Assembly: GCF_042685365.1 (NCBI RefSeq)
Contig: NZ_JBHUMY010000020.1
Location: 1 to 64,000 of the forward strand
DNA length: 64,000 nt
Direction of reading: 5' to 3'
Source of the DNA: Paenibacillus_AP thailandensis
GTDB taxonomy: Bacteria > Bacillota > Bacilli > Paenibacillales > Paenibacillaceae
Shown piece by piece: positions 1-8,405 of the stretch; within the stretch, counting starts at the first letter, position 1; each line of letters opens with the position of its first letter. The position numbers and the translations under genes are program-made. The notes beneath the pieces were generated by a model. The model did no database searches and was not told the DNA's origin. It worked only from the letters and a program-made list of their open reading frames with translations.

Positions 1-1559
1 GCATAGGCGGCGGCGCGCTCCTCCAGCGCCGCCAGCTGCGCAAGCGCAGCGCCGCGCGCGCCAAGCGCGGCAAGCTCGCGCTCGAGCGAAGCCGCCGCCG
101 ACGCGCCGGCTTCTACGGCAAATGCGGAAAGCGCATCCATCACTTCGAGCGCTTGCTTCCGATAAATCGACTTGACCTCCGCGGACAATTCGCGGCTGTA
201 GACAAGCGTATATTCGTTGCCGACAACGGCCCCGGCGTTAACGCGGCCAATAAGCCACTCGACGGTGGGCTTCCAGCCGAACGCTTCATTGATTAGCGCC
301 TCCAGCCGGTCTTGCGGATAACTAAGACGTTCCGCCGCATGCCGCAGCAAATCCTTGACATGCCAATCGACGGCGGCTTGAACTTGAGCATTAAAATCGT
401 CGCAGAACACTTTCGCCCGCCGCTCTTGCTCGGCAGCCGTCTTCGCCCCTGCGAACAGCAGCCCGGTCCTGAACCCCGGCTTGCGGCTTTCAAGGAAAGA
501 ATGCGCGTAATCGCGTGTCACGGCAGGCGTTACGTTCGCGTTGTCGAGAAGCGATTGCAGCTCTTTGCGGAAACCGGCTTGAAACGCATCCGACAGGCTG
601 CGCTGCTTCGCGATTTCGGCGTGCAGCCTCTCCGTCTCCGCCTTGACCCGGGACCTCTCCTCCTCGCCCCCCGCTTCGGCAAGCAGCCTTTCGCGTTCCG
701 GCTCCTCCCGCTCCTCGCGCATTTTCAAATGCGATTGGACCAGATGGCGAAGCGATGCGTCCACGCTGTACAAGGCAAGCGGAGACCGCAGCGCCGCCAG
801 CTCCTCCAGCAGCTTCTCCAGCTTGTGAAACTCCTGATGCGGATGTTCCGGCTCGCGCATCGACAAATAGACGATGCCGGCAGGCTCGAGATGCCAGGCT
901 TGAAACGCTTCTTCCACGCTTCTCCGGTACGCTTCGAAGGAAAGCTCGCGTTCCCGGTGCTTGTCGATCATGTTGACGATAAAATAAAGCGGTTTGCCCC
1001 AATCCTTCAGCTGCTTCGCAAAGGCGAAATTAATTTCCGATTGGACATGGTTGTAATCCATGACGTAAAAGACGACGTCGGCCAAATGCAGCGCCGACTC
1101 CGTCGCCATCCGGTGCGCGTCGTCCGTCGAATCGATTCCGGGCGTATCCAGCAGAACCGTATGATCGCCGAGCCTCTCCGATGGATATGTAATGGCAACC
1201 GATGCGAAATTAGCCCCGTCGACGCAATACTTCTCCAAATCTTCGACGGGAACGGTCATCTCGCCTCCATCCGCCGTACGGATCATAGCCGCGGCTTTCT
1301 CGCCGCCGCGGATCGCCACCACGTTGGCGCTTGTCGGAATCGGGCTTGAAGGCAGCAGCTCGGCTCCGCACAGCCGATTGATCAGCGTTGATTTCCCCGC
1401 GGAAAAATGCCCGCAAAAAGCGACAGTAAGCCGACCCTCGGTCAGCTTACCGCTTAAATCCTCCGCTTGCCGGGCATGCTTGAAGTCCCCTGCTTCCGCC
1501 ATCGTGCGCGCCGTATACGCCAGCGCTTCCATAAGTGATGTTTCCGGTTTCTCTCCCAT
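1..1559 (-). CDS. dynamin-family GTPase (partial, C-terminus outside window)
   Basis: This is a large GTPase of the bacterial dynamin-like group, which binds and remodels membranes; B. subtilis DynA/YpbR is the likely counterpart. Translation begins at the ATG ending at 1559, with AGGGGA five bases upstream, and runs off the left edge, leaving about 519 N-terminal residues. The GTPase motifs are clear: P-loop GHFSAGKST at about residues 50-58, the G3 motif DTPG at about 138-141, and NMID at about 196-199 in the G4 position. The remainder is rich in Glu, Ala and Arg helices, as expected for a dynamin stalk. It is the last gene of a minus-strand run with nth, the same neighbourhood as in Bacillus. 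The missing end prevents saying whether it carries two fused dynamin units, as DynA does. Confidence 0.85.
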   Translation of the reverse strand, partial: MGEKPETSLMEALAYTARTMAEAGDFKHARQAEDLSGKLTEGRLTVAFCGHFSAGKSTLINRLCGAELLPSSPIPTSANVVAIRGGEKAAAMIRTADGGEMTVPVEDLEKYCVDGANFASVAITYPSERLGDHTVLLDTPGIDSTDDAHRMATESALHLADVVFYVMDYNHVQSEINFAFAKQLKDWGKPLYFIVNMIDKHRERELSFEAYRRSVEEAFQAWHLEPAGIVYLSMREPEHPHQEFHKLEKLLEELAALRSPLALYSVDASLRHLVQSHLKMREEREEPERERLLAEAGGEEERSRVKAETERLHAEIAKQRSLSDAFQAGFRKELQSLLDNANVTPAVTRDYAHSFLESRKPGFRTGLLFAGAKTAAEQERRAKVFCDDFNAQVQAAVDWHVKDLLRHAAERLSYPQDRLEALINEAFGWKPTVEWLIGRVNAGAVVGNEYTLVYSRELSAEVKSIYRKQALEVMDALSAFAVEAGASAAASLERELAALGARGAALAQLAALEERAAAY

Positions 1560-1632
1560 CCGAATCCCCTACCTATCGTTTCGCTTCCGGCGGTGAACGG
1601 CCGGTTCGCCTTGGCCGTACGAAAATATCCTT

Positions 1633-1905
1633 TTAGACGACCGCTTCTTCCGTTCCGGGCATGCAAATCTCAAACACGTCGCCGTGCTGCAGGATCGTAA
1701 TGTTCCTGTTTTTCTCGCGCATGACGACCACCTCCGGTTTCAGCCGCATCCTTTCGATATATTGTTCCGGCACGTCGCCCGAGCCGCTTACCGTTATGCC
1801 TTCGACGACGATATCCTCGTTCTCGTGCGGCGGAGCTCCGATCACCTGCTCATAAATATCGGAAAACTGTTCAAAATTGTTCGTGTACACCGAAATGCAT
1901 TTCAT
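1633..1905 (-). CDS. conserved small protein of unknown function
   Basis: A 90-residue acidic soluble protein that I do not recognise. The ATG at 1905 is preferred (AAAGGA about 13 bases upstream); a GTG at 1941 would add 12 residues but has a poor ribosome site. There is no signal peptide or membrane segment. The sequence alternates short beta-like stretches (KCISVYT, ITVSG, NITILQHGDVFEICMPG), which suggests a small mixed alpha/beta fold. It lies between nth and the dynamin-like gene on the same strand and probably shares their transcript. Codon use matches the neighbours, which supports a real gene. No function can be assigned. Confidence 0.6.
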   Translation of the reverse strand: MKCISVYTNNFEQFSDIYEQVIGAPPHENEDIVVEGITVSGSGDVPEQYIERMRLKPEVVVMREKNRNITILQHGDVFEICMPGTEEAVV

Positions 1906-1966
1906 TGTTATGGGCTCATCCTTTACTCTTTCTTTTTTCACGGGTTATGGCCGCCCTAGAACGGCA

Positions 1967-2656
1967 TCAACCGTTTACGCTTCGCTTTACTTCTTTATTT
2001 TTTGTTTTTGCGCCCGGCTTCATACGTAATTTTCCTTCTTTGCACAGATCAAGCAGCGGACAAGCCGGACAATCGGGATTTTGCGCTTTGCAATGATAGC
2101 GGCCGAAAAAAATGAGCCGGTGATGCGTAATCGTCCATTCATCTTTAGGCACAAGCTTCATCAATTTTTTTTCGACTTCGAGGACGGAATCGTCCGGCTT
2201 TGCAACCGCAAGCCGTTTTGAAACTCTTTCCACATGCGTATCGACAGCTATTGCCGGTACGCCGAACGCGTTGGATACGACGACGTTCGCCGTCTTCCGG
2301 CCGACACCAGGCAGTTCGACAAGCTGTTCGTGCTTCTGCGGAACTTCGCCGTCGTATTTGTCGATCAGAATGCGGCACAATTTCTGAATATTGGCCGCTT
2401 TGTTGCGGAACAAGCCGATTCTCCGAATGTCTTGCTCCAATTCCTCCAGCGGAACGGCCAAATAATCTTCCGGCCTCTTATACTTTTGAAATAACGAGGC
2501 GGTAACCTTGTTGACCGTTTCGTCCGTACATTGGGCCGAGAGCAATACGGCGATCGTCAGCTCAAACGGATTGCTGTGATTCAACTCGCAGTGCGCGTCC
2601 GGAAACATTTCCGCAAGCGTATCCAATATATGGCGCATCTTCTGTTTCGCATTCAT
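1967..2656 (-). CDS. nth: endonuclease III, DNA glycosylase/AP lyase
   Basis: Base-excision repair enzyme that removes oxidised pyrimidines and cleaves abasic sites. The 229-residue product starts at the ATG at 2656, which has AGGAG nine bases upstream. The helix-hairpin-helix LPGVGRKTA carries the catalytic lysine, the following AVDTHVERV carries the catalytic aspartate, and the C-terminus has the 4Fe-4S ligand pattern C-X6-C-X2-C-X5-C. Length and motif order are those of normal Nth proteins. In B. subtilis nth follows dnaD; here dnaD is about 19 kb away, so the region has been rearranged or expanded. A sigma-A-like promoter lies about 115 bases upstream. Confidence 0.95.
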   Translation of the reverse strand: MNAKQKMRHILDTLAEMFPDAHCELNHSNPFELTIAVLLSAQCTDETVNKVTASLFQKYKRPEDYLAVPLEELEQDIRRIGLFRNKAANIQKLCRILIDKYDGEVPQKHEQLVELPGVGRKTANVVVSNAFGVPAIAVDTHVERVSKRLAVAKPDDSVLEVEKKLMKLVPKDEWTITHHRLIFFGRYHCKAQNPDCPACPLLDLCKEGKLRMKPGAKTKNKEVKRSVNG

Positions 2657-2769
2657 CGTACTCTCTCCTAATCGGAACACGTCCCGCTCTACGCAGATTG
2701 TGACCGTTCAAAAACAAATAATCGATAATATAACGAAAAACGACGTAAAAGCGGTTATCTTCGAATCAA

Positions 2770-2798
2770 AGTGTAGCGAAATTCGTCGCGATACGCAA
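2770..2798 (-). promoter_or_regulatory. sigma-A-type promoter upstream of nth
   Basis: On the minus strand TTGCGT (2793-2798) and TACACT (2770-2775) are separated by 17 bases. This lies between the terminator of the SLH gene and nth, so it is the likely promoter of the nth-unknown-dynamin run. Confidence 0.5.
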
Positions 2799-2920
2799 CC
2801 GTAACCTATGAAATATTGAGAAAAACTTTTATCGAAGTCTTACAAAGCAAAGCAACCGCATTTAAACGCAGTTTTTATCCTCAAATTCAATTTGTAATTT
2901 CTGCTGCTTCGGATATTGTA

Positions 2921-2950
2921 AAAGAAAAACTGCCCCGAAGGACAGTTTTT
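2921..2950 (-). terminator. intrinsic terminator of the SLH-protein gene
   Basis: Twelve bases after the SLH stop codon, minus-strand RNA forms an 11-bp stem (AAAAACUGUCC paired with GGGCAGUUUUU) closed by a UUCG tetraloop. The 3' arm ends in five U. It is close to symmetrical, but no convergent plus-strand gene needs it. Confidence 0.8.
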
Positions 2951-2962
2951 CGCAAAATCGAT

Positions 2963-5428
2963 TTAATTTTTCATAATGGCGATAGCCGTGTTGCGGAAAT
3001 AGTAGACGGTGAGCTCGTCCCCGTACGAAAGCGAAGCGGGGGCAAACGAAGCTCCGTCGTCCAAAAGTGCGGTATCGGAACGAACGATAAAGTAATTGTC
3101 GCTGTTGCTGCTGGATGTTCTCAACGTCAAAATTTGTCCCGTGCTTTCGTCGTAGCCGGTAAAGCTGCGCTTCTCGCCGGAGCTGACGTATATAACGGTA
3201 TTATCGCTGCTGTCCGTCCCGATTGCGGCATATTTGCCCGCGAGCGATGCCGTCGGCGCAGATTGCTTGTCGCCGTCGACATAAAGCGTTACGGTATCGT
3301 CGTCGAAGTCAATCGTCTCTGTATCGCCGTCATTCGTCTTTAATGTCAAGCCGCTTGCGGAGGCGGAGGAGATCGAACCCATGACGACAGGCGTTTCGAC
3401 CACCGATTTCGCCGTCAAGCCTTCGTAGGACACGGTTACGACGTCGCCCGCCTTGTAAGAGGAGACGCCAACCTCGTCGCCGTCCTCATCCAGCAGCTTC
3501 ACCGAGCTGATGTCCAGGCGGATGGCGTCTTCGCCTTCGGCCTTCAATTGAAGCTTGCTGATGGAGTCCAGCACTTTAACGATGTCGTATTGCACGTCCT
3601 TGTGCACGTTGATGCTCGCCGCCCTGTCCTGGGTCGACGTCAGCTTGACCGTTACTTTGTTGCCGACCGCCAAATCCGAAATGGTCGGCGTATCGTCCCC
3701 TACAATTTCAACCGAAGGACTGGAGTAAGGCACGGTGACGGTTACGCCGTTATCCAGCTTCAGAGTCAGCTCCTTGTCGGATTTGTCGATCGCGCCGATT
3801 GTGCCGGTGTAGCCGGACAGAAACTCAAGCGTCACAATCGCGGAGCCCGAATACGTAAGCGACACGATCCGTCCTTCCTCCAGCATCGAGTCGGCTTTGG
3901 AGAGCGAAATCGTATCGCCGTTATAACGGATTTTGGTGTTGTCGCTGATGAACAAAGCATACGGCGTCGTGCCTTTGGAATCGACGAGCGTAACGAGCGA
4001 GCTCTTATCGTCATAGCTCATAACCTTAGCTCCCGTAATCGACTCGACGTCGCGATTGGTCACTTCCACTTTCGCTACTTCGCCGTCCTCATTCATCGTC
4101 AGCTCCACTACGTCTTTCCCTTTAATCAGATCTTTCAGCTCGGCATCGTCCATTCCTTCGATCTCCACCTCGACTTCGTCGGCGAGCACATAAGTAATCG
4201 GAGAACCGTCCTTCATAATCGTAATCAGCTTATCGTCGGTCGAATAGAACGTTCCTTCCGCCGACTCTACCGCTTGGGACTCGACCGTAACCTCTACAGC
4301 CATCGGGGAGTCGCGGAACGTATCCTGCGTGATGGTGATCACGCTGTCCCGTTTGATCGAATCCAGCGATATATCTTCGCCGTCCCCATCCTTCACGACC
4401 AGACTGTCGTCGTAATAAACCTCTACCGGCTTATCGTCTACCCATACGTACATCATGTCGTCCGCTTTGATGACACGGTCCATCACCGCTTCGTACGAGT
4501 CGACATGCTGCTCGTCGCCTTGCGCTTCAATATAAAGCGCATTCCCGGAATCGGCGATAACCGTCACGTCCGTATACAGCTCCAGATCGTCCAAGGTTGC
4601 CGCCTGCTCGGAATCATAACGGTAAATTCGCGTATCGCCGCCGATGGAATAGGTTGTTTCCTCTCCGTCCGCATAGACGGTGATGGACGAATCGCTAAGC
4701 TTTGTTACGATGCCGCTGGTCTGTCCCGCGTATTCAACCGGATGCAGACGCTCGGCGCGGCTGAACAAGGTCGCGAGCGACGCTCGGTTCACGTTCGCTT
4801 GAGGGTCGAATTTCGTTTCCGAAACCCCCTTCACCAGCTCCAAAGAAACGGCTGCGTTGACGTAACCGACATAATCGCTGCCGATGCTGCCTGCGTCCCC
4901 GAAGGAGGACGGCGTTCCCGCCATGGACTCCGCCTTGTCCTCTTCGCCGATCGCCCGAACCAGCAGCTTCGTTACCCATTCGCGCGAAGCAGGCGTAGTC
5001 CCCCATTCTTTATCCGTCTCGCTTGCCGCAAGCGCGTATTCGTCGTCGCGGTCGAGCAGGTTATGTTCAAATGCGAGATTAATGTATGCCTTGTAAAAAT
5101 TGCTGACCACAAAAGACGACGGAAACGCGATCACGTCGTCGGTTCTCACTTCGCCGTCCAGTCCCGCGAACCGGAGCGCCATTAAGACAGCCTCTTGGCG
5201 GGTGACGCTTTCGCCGGGTCGGAACGATCCGTTGTAACCGGTAATAATGCCTTGCAGTGCGAGTTTCGTAATATGCTTTTCGGCCCAGTGGCCGCTGCTA
5301 ACGTCAGAGAAACTAACCGCCGATGCGGCATGGACCGTTCCGGCCGGAACGGCTGCGCCTCCGGCTAACAACGAGACGGCCAGAGCGCTTGCGACAATCG
5401 TGGTACGCGTATTACGTTTGAATGACAT
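2963..5428 (-). CDS. S-layer homology (SLH) domain surface protein
   Basis: Secreted cell-surface protein of 821 residues. The ATG at 5428 is chosen because AAGGAGG lies about nine bases upstream; an earlier in-frame start at 5467 has none. A signal peptide (basic RNTR, hydrophobic core, cleavage near VHA-AS, about residue 34) is followed by three SLH-type units at about residues 39-90, 100-165 and 170-225. The first (FSDVSSGHWAEKHI ... GSFRPGESVTRQEA) is typical and the second is degenerate. SLH triplets bind pyruvylated wall polymers. The remaining roughly 590 residues are acidic beta-rich repeats with recurring TVT/VTVSY and hydrophobic-D-G patterns, with no enzymatic motif seen. It is monocistronic, with its own terminator. 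A structural or adhesive role is inferred; the ligand is unknown. Confidence 0.85.
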   Translation of the reverse strand: MSFKRNTRTTIVASALAVSLLAGGAAVPAGTVHAASAVSFSDVSSGHWAEKHITKLALQGIITGYNGSFRPGESVTRQEAVLMALRFAGLDGEVRTDDVIAFPSSFVVSNFYKAYINLAFEHNLLDRDDEYALAASETDKEWGTTPASREWVTKLLVRAIGEEDKAESMAGTPSSFGDAGSIGSDYVGYVNAAVSLELVKGVSETKFDPQANVNRASLATLFSRAERLHPVEYAGQTSGIVTKLSDSSITVYADGEETTYSIGGDTRIYRYDSEQAATLDDLELYTDVTVIADSGNALYIEAQGDEQHVDSYEAVMDRVIKADDMMYVWVDDKPVEVYYDDSLVVKDGDGEDISLDSIKRDSVITITQDTFRDSPMAVEVTVESQAVESAEGTFYSTDDKLITIMKDGSPITYVLADEVEVEIEGMDDAELKDLIKGKDVVELTMNEDGEVAKVEVTNRDVESITGAKVMSYDDKSSLVTLVDSKGTTPYALFISDNTKIRYNGDTISLSKADSMLEEGRIVSLTYSGSAIVTLEFLSGYTGTIGAIDKSDKELTLKLDNGVTVTVPYSSPSVEIVGDDTPTISDLAVGNKVTVKLTSTQDRAASINVHKDVQYDIVKVLDSISKLQLKAEGEDAIRLDISSVKLLDEDGDEVGVSSYKAGDVVTVSYEGLTAKSVVETPVVMGSISSASASGLTLKTNDGDTETIDFDDDTVTLYVDGDKQSAPTASLAGKYAAIGTDSSDNTVIYVSSGEKRSFTGYDESTGQILTLRTSSSNSDNYFIVRSDTALLDDGASFAPASLSYGDELTVYYFRNTAIAIMKN

Positions 5429-5539
5429 AAGTATGTAATCCTCCTTGTCAGTATTGAACCTATACATTATTCGACGGCAACTGCACCGATTCCTTTCCCG
5501 TATGCAAAATTTGCCGCAGGAACATCAAGCTCCTCCTTC

Positions 5540-5596
5540 TTTGACGCAATGCCCGCCCTTCATGTTGCCGTTTTGGCACACTATGAAGGCGTCAAA
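5540..5596. repeat. long imperfect inverted repeat upstream of the SLH gene
   Basis: Three nested complementary blocks flank a GTTTT loop: TTTGACGC/GCGTCAAA, CCTTCAT/ATGAAGG and TGCC/GGCA, with about nine unpaired bases in the left arm. It lies about 110 bases upstream of the SLH start codon, so it could be a 5' UTR structure or a protein-binding site. It lacks a U-run and is not a clear terminator. Confidence 0.5.
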
Positions 5597-5714
5597 TGAC
5601 GGATAGAAAGAAATGCCGCTCTTTGGGCGCAGCGCGTCATCCTGCCGGCTGCGCTTGCGGCCGCAGTCCCGGCCTTAAGCCGTCTTGCCGGACGAATTGT
5701 ACCGGCTCCGGCGT

Positions 5715-5759
5715 AAGGCAAAAGGCTTTGCCGTAGCCGGACAGCTGCAGCAAAGCCTT
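5715..5759 (-). terminator. probable terminator of the amidase gene
   Basis: Arms AAGGCTTTGC and GCAAAGCCTT (10 bp) enclose an 18-base loop about 65 bases after the amidase stop, followed on the minus strand by only a few U. It is a plausible but weak intrinsic terminator. Confidence 0.45.
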
Positions 5760-5824
5760 CCTTTATCCCTTCCCTATGCCCCTGAGGCTGAAAACGCGGA
5801 TTGCGCCGTTAGTCCCGCAGCGGC

Positions 5825-7249
5825 TTAGGATACTCCCAAATATTCTTTTATGCCGATGACAATCTGTTCGGCGATGTCCTGCTGCTTCTCGGAACTGTAC
5901 AGAACGGCCGCGTCCCCCGCGTTCGTCAAAAATCCCGTTTCGAGCAGGATGGCCGGCATCGTCGTCTCTCTCGTCACGAAATAATTCGCTGTCTTGACGC
6001 CTCGGTCCTTAAGGCCGGTCCCTTTCACCAAATATTTATGGACCGTCTCGGCCAGCTTCTTGCTGTTCTCATGCGTATAATACGTTTCCGTGCCGGATGC
6101 GCTTGGCGTCGCGCTGTTCGCATGGATGGAAATAAAAATGTCGGCGTTCGCCTTCTCCGCGAAATCGACCCGGTCCTGCAAGCTTGGGTACGTATCCCCG
6201 GTTCGCGTCATTTGCAAATCGATGTTAGGTTCCTTGTCCAGCAGCGCTTTTATTTTGAGCGCGATGCTCAAGTTGACTTCCTTTTCCCATCGGGAATTGA
6301 CGCTTTGAGCTCCCGGGTCCGAGCCGCCGTGGCCGGCATCAATGACGACGGTATACTTCTTGCCGCTGCCGGAGTCCGGCGGCGTCGTCGGCGTCTCCGG
6401 AGCCGTTCCGGAGCCTGAATCGTTGCCGGTTGATGTGTCCTTCTCGACCTTAATGCGGTATTCCCCTTCCCCTTCGGACACGGAATAAGTCGAGCTTCCG
6501 CTCAAGTCGAGGACGATCCGGGCGGTAGGCGGTTCCGCCGAGAACAGCGAGTAGCGGATTTTCGTCAGCGTGTCGTGGCCGCTTACGGCGATTTCGCCCA
6601 TCATGGTTGTAAGCGACATTGCCGGTTGAAAATCTTCGGCGTAATCCGTATTCTCGAAATCAAATACGAGGCGTTTCGGATTGTCCAGTACCATCGGCTT
6701 GCTCATCTCGACCGTACCTTCGTACGACACGGTTACGCCATTCGTTTCGTCGTAAGAAATCGAGGTCAGTCTCCCATCGGCTTCCGTCTCTTCGCCCGGC
6801 GTTTCTTCCGAAACTTCACCGCTGACGTAGGCGGCTTTCGCCGTGTTATCCCACTTCACCTCAAGTCCCATGCTTTCTCCTACAAATCGAAGCGGGACAA
6901 GAGTCGTACCGCTTTGCACGATCGCGGGCGTGTCCATTTGGGCTTGGTTGCCGTTTACGTCGGCAACGCTTTCGTTGATCTTCAGAACGATCGTGTCGCT
7001 TTCGCTCTTTATGGTTGCCGTCTTGTCCGCTTGAGACCAGGTCACCTTCATCCCGAGCCCTTCCGAAATAATCCGGATCGGCACAACCGTGTACTTGTTC
7101 TCCACCAGCTGAGGAGCGACCGGCGCTTCCACAAGCTCGCCGTTCAAGTACAGTTTCGGCGTAACCGCTGCCGAAACGGCAGGCCCGAAACCGGTAAACG
7201 CCACAAACAGAAAGGACATAAACAACATAAAGGCCACAAACTTCTTCAT
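5825..7249 (-). CDS. secreted N-acetylmuramoyl-L-alanine amidase (Amidase_3) with wall-binding stalk
   Basis: Zinc hydrolase that cleaves the MurNAc-L-Ala bond of peptidoglycan outside the cell. The 474 residues are laid out as: signal peptide (about 1-27); two copper-amine-oxidase-like N-terminal repeats (about 30-145, each with a V-P-I/L-R-hydrophobic motif); an AMIN-type beta domain (about 160-262) with an S-Y-E-G and a VFDFENTD segment; a Ser/Thr/Pro/Gly linker (about 265-300); and an Amidase_3 catalytic domain (about 301-474). The zinc ligands are the His of DAGHGG, the Glu of WEKEVNLS and the His of SIHANS; the catalytic Glu is in LLETGFL. Start ATG 7249 has GAGGTGG just upstream. The CuAO-like stalk before AMIN/amidase is a common Paenibacillus arrangement. 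Confidence 0.92.
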   Translation of the reverse strand: MKKFVAFMLFMSFLFVAFTGFGPAVSAAVTPKLYLNGELVEAPVAPQLVENKYTVVPIRIISEGLGMKVTWSQADKTATIKSESDTIVLKINESVADVNGNQAQMDTPAIVQSGTTLVPLRFVGESMGLEVKWDNTAKAAYVSGEVSEETPGEETEADGRLTSISYDETNGVTVSYEGTVEMSKPMVLDNPKRLVFDFENTDYAEDFQPAMSLTTMMGEIAVSGHDTLTKIRYSLFSAEPPTARIVLDLSGSSTYSVSEGEGEYRIKVEKDTSTGNDSGSGTAPETPTTPPDSGSGKKYTVVIDAGHGGSDPGAQSVNSRWEKEVNLSIALKIKALLDKEPNIDLQMTRTGDTYPSLQDRVDFAEKANADIFISIHANSATPSASGTETYYTHENSKKLAETVHKYLVKGTGLKDRGVKTANYFVTRETTMPAILLETGFLTNAGDAAVLYSSEKQQDIAEQIVIGIKEYLGVS

Positions 7250-7360
7250 TCTCCACCTCGATGACTGATATTGCCCGCATCGAATGTGCTCATTCGACTT
7301 AACCAGACAGAAATGTAGACGCGGCTTGTCCGAAAAAGTTGCGTTTTCTCGGCATAATCC

Positions 7361-7640
7361 TACCCCAAGCCCCTAGGGACCACCACCCCGCCCCCTCCAA
7401 GGAGGGGGCCTCAAAGGGCTTGCGCCCTCTCGATTCCCCAAATTAGCGTCGCTGCCGCGCGGCCGTCTTCGACAATCAATCGAGCGTTGCCCGCTTATCC
7501 TGTCGGATAAAGCTTTATTTCCCGCTTCTTAAGCTGCTTTGATGCTTTATGGTGCTTCCTTCTGCTTTCACTTCTCCAATGTTCCGTTCGAGCTGCCCTC
7601 GCGTTGTCCTGCGGACAAAGCTTAAACTTCGAGAGCTATC
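7361..7640. repeat. interspersed non-coding repeat, copy A (degenerate)
   Basis: This fills most of the 536-base gap between leuD and the amidase gene. From about 7386 to 7477 it matches 44586-44677 closely, including CCCCAAATTAGCG and the 18-base block GCGGCCGTCTTCGACAAT. Two C-rich/G-rich hairpins open the element. Beyond the core are two motifs of the type TTGTCC..GGACAA followed by AGCTT, near 7499 and 7604, about 105 bases apart; this is the unit spacing seen in copy B. No coding sense is apparent. The rest of the gap (7250-7360 and 7641-7733) shows only the amidase ribosome site. Confidence 0.75.
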
Positions 7641-7733
7641 AAACCAGGCATGACGGCTACGCCGATCCAACGCGAATTACCCAAAAGCTCATGCCAAAAA
7701 AGCCAGTGAACGGTAAGCAGCCGGCAAACCCGC

Positions 7734-7769
7734 AAAAAAACTGCCCCGCGGCGTTCATCCGCGGGGCAG
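7734..7769 (-). terminator. intrinsic terminator after leuD
   Basis: Minus-strand RNA forms an 11-bp GC-rich stem (CUGCCCCGCGG paired with CCGCGGGGCAG, seven-base loop) followed by seven U. It lies 18 bases after the leuD stop and ends the leuCD operon. Confidence 0.9.
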
Positions 7770-7786
7770 TTCATGTCTCTTTTCGC

Positions 7787-8380
7787 TTAGTAAGCGGCGC
7801 GCTCGCGCTCGTAAGCGGCGATTTTATCTTCATGCTGCAGCGTCAAGCCGATATCGTCCAGGCCAAGCAGCAAAAACTGGCGGCGGTGCTCGTCGATGTC
7901 AAACGCGATGTCAAGACCGAACTCGTCCGTCAAGCGCTTGTTCTCCAAATCGACAGTCAGCTTGTAGCCTTCGTGCTTCGCCGTGCGCTGGAACAGCTCT
8001 TCTACCTGCTCTTCCGTCAGCTTCAGCGGCAGGATGCCGTTCTTAAAGCAGTTGTTGTAGAAAATATCGGCGAACGAAGGTGCGATGACGCATTTGAAGC
8101 CATAGTCCAAAATCGCCCACGGCGCGTGCTCGCGGGACGAGCCGCAGCCGAAGTTGGCGCGTGAAATCAAAACGGAAGCGCCTTGGTAACGCGGCTTGTT
8201 CGGCTCGAAGTCCGGATTTACTTCCCCGTTTTCGAAGAAACGCCATTCGTAGAACAAAAATTGTCCGAAGCCGCTCCGTTCGATGCGTTTCAAAAATTGT
8301 TTCGGAATAATCGCGTCCGTATCGACATTGACCCGGTCGACGGGAGCGACGATGCCGGTCAGTTGTTTGAATGGTTCCAT
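7787..8380 (-). CDS. leuD: 3-isopropylmalate dehydratase small subunit
   Basis: Small subunit of the [4Fe-4S] isomerase that converts 2-isopropylmalate to 3-isopropylmalate in leucine synthesis. The 197 residues include the swivel-domain signatures VDTDAIIPKQFLKRI near the N-terminus and the substrate-recognition loop NFGCGSSREHAPWAI at about residues 75-90. The length is normal for LeuD. The gene starts 25 bases after the leuC stop, so both are translated from one mRNA, which ends at the hairpin downstream. leuA and leuB are not in the window, so the leucine genes are split in this genome. Confidence 0.95.
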   Translation of the reverse strand: MEPFKQLTGIVAPVDRVNVDTDAIIPKQFLKRIERSGFGQFLFYEWRFFENGEVNPDFEPNKPRYQGASVLISRANFGCGSSREHAPWAILDYGFKCVIAPSFADIFYNNCFKNGILPLKLTEEQVEELFQRTAKHEGYKLTVDLENKRLTDEFGLDIAFDIDEHRRQFLLLGLDDIGLTLQHEDKIAAYERERAAY

Positions 8381-8405
8381 AGTCGTTATACCCCTCTCAC
8401 CGTGA

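Noticed and set aside
2816..3343. Plus-strand 175-codon frame from the nth/SLH gap
   Set aside because: It runs through the terminator hairpin and the antisense of the SLH gene and has no ribosome site.
3548..5185. A 545-codon open frame on the plus strand opposite the SLH gene
   Set aside because: It is antisense to a gene with signal peptide, SLH domains and ribosome site, is rich in Arg/His/Val as expected of a GC-rich shadow, and has no ribosome site or recognisable domain.
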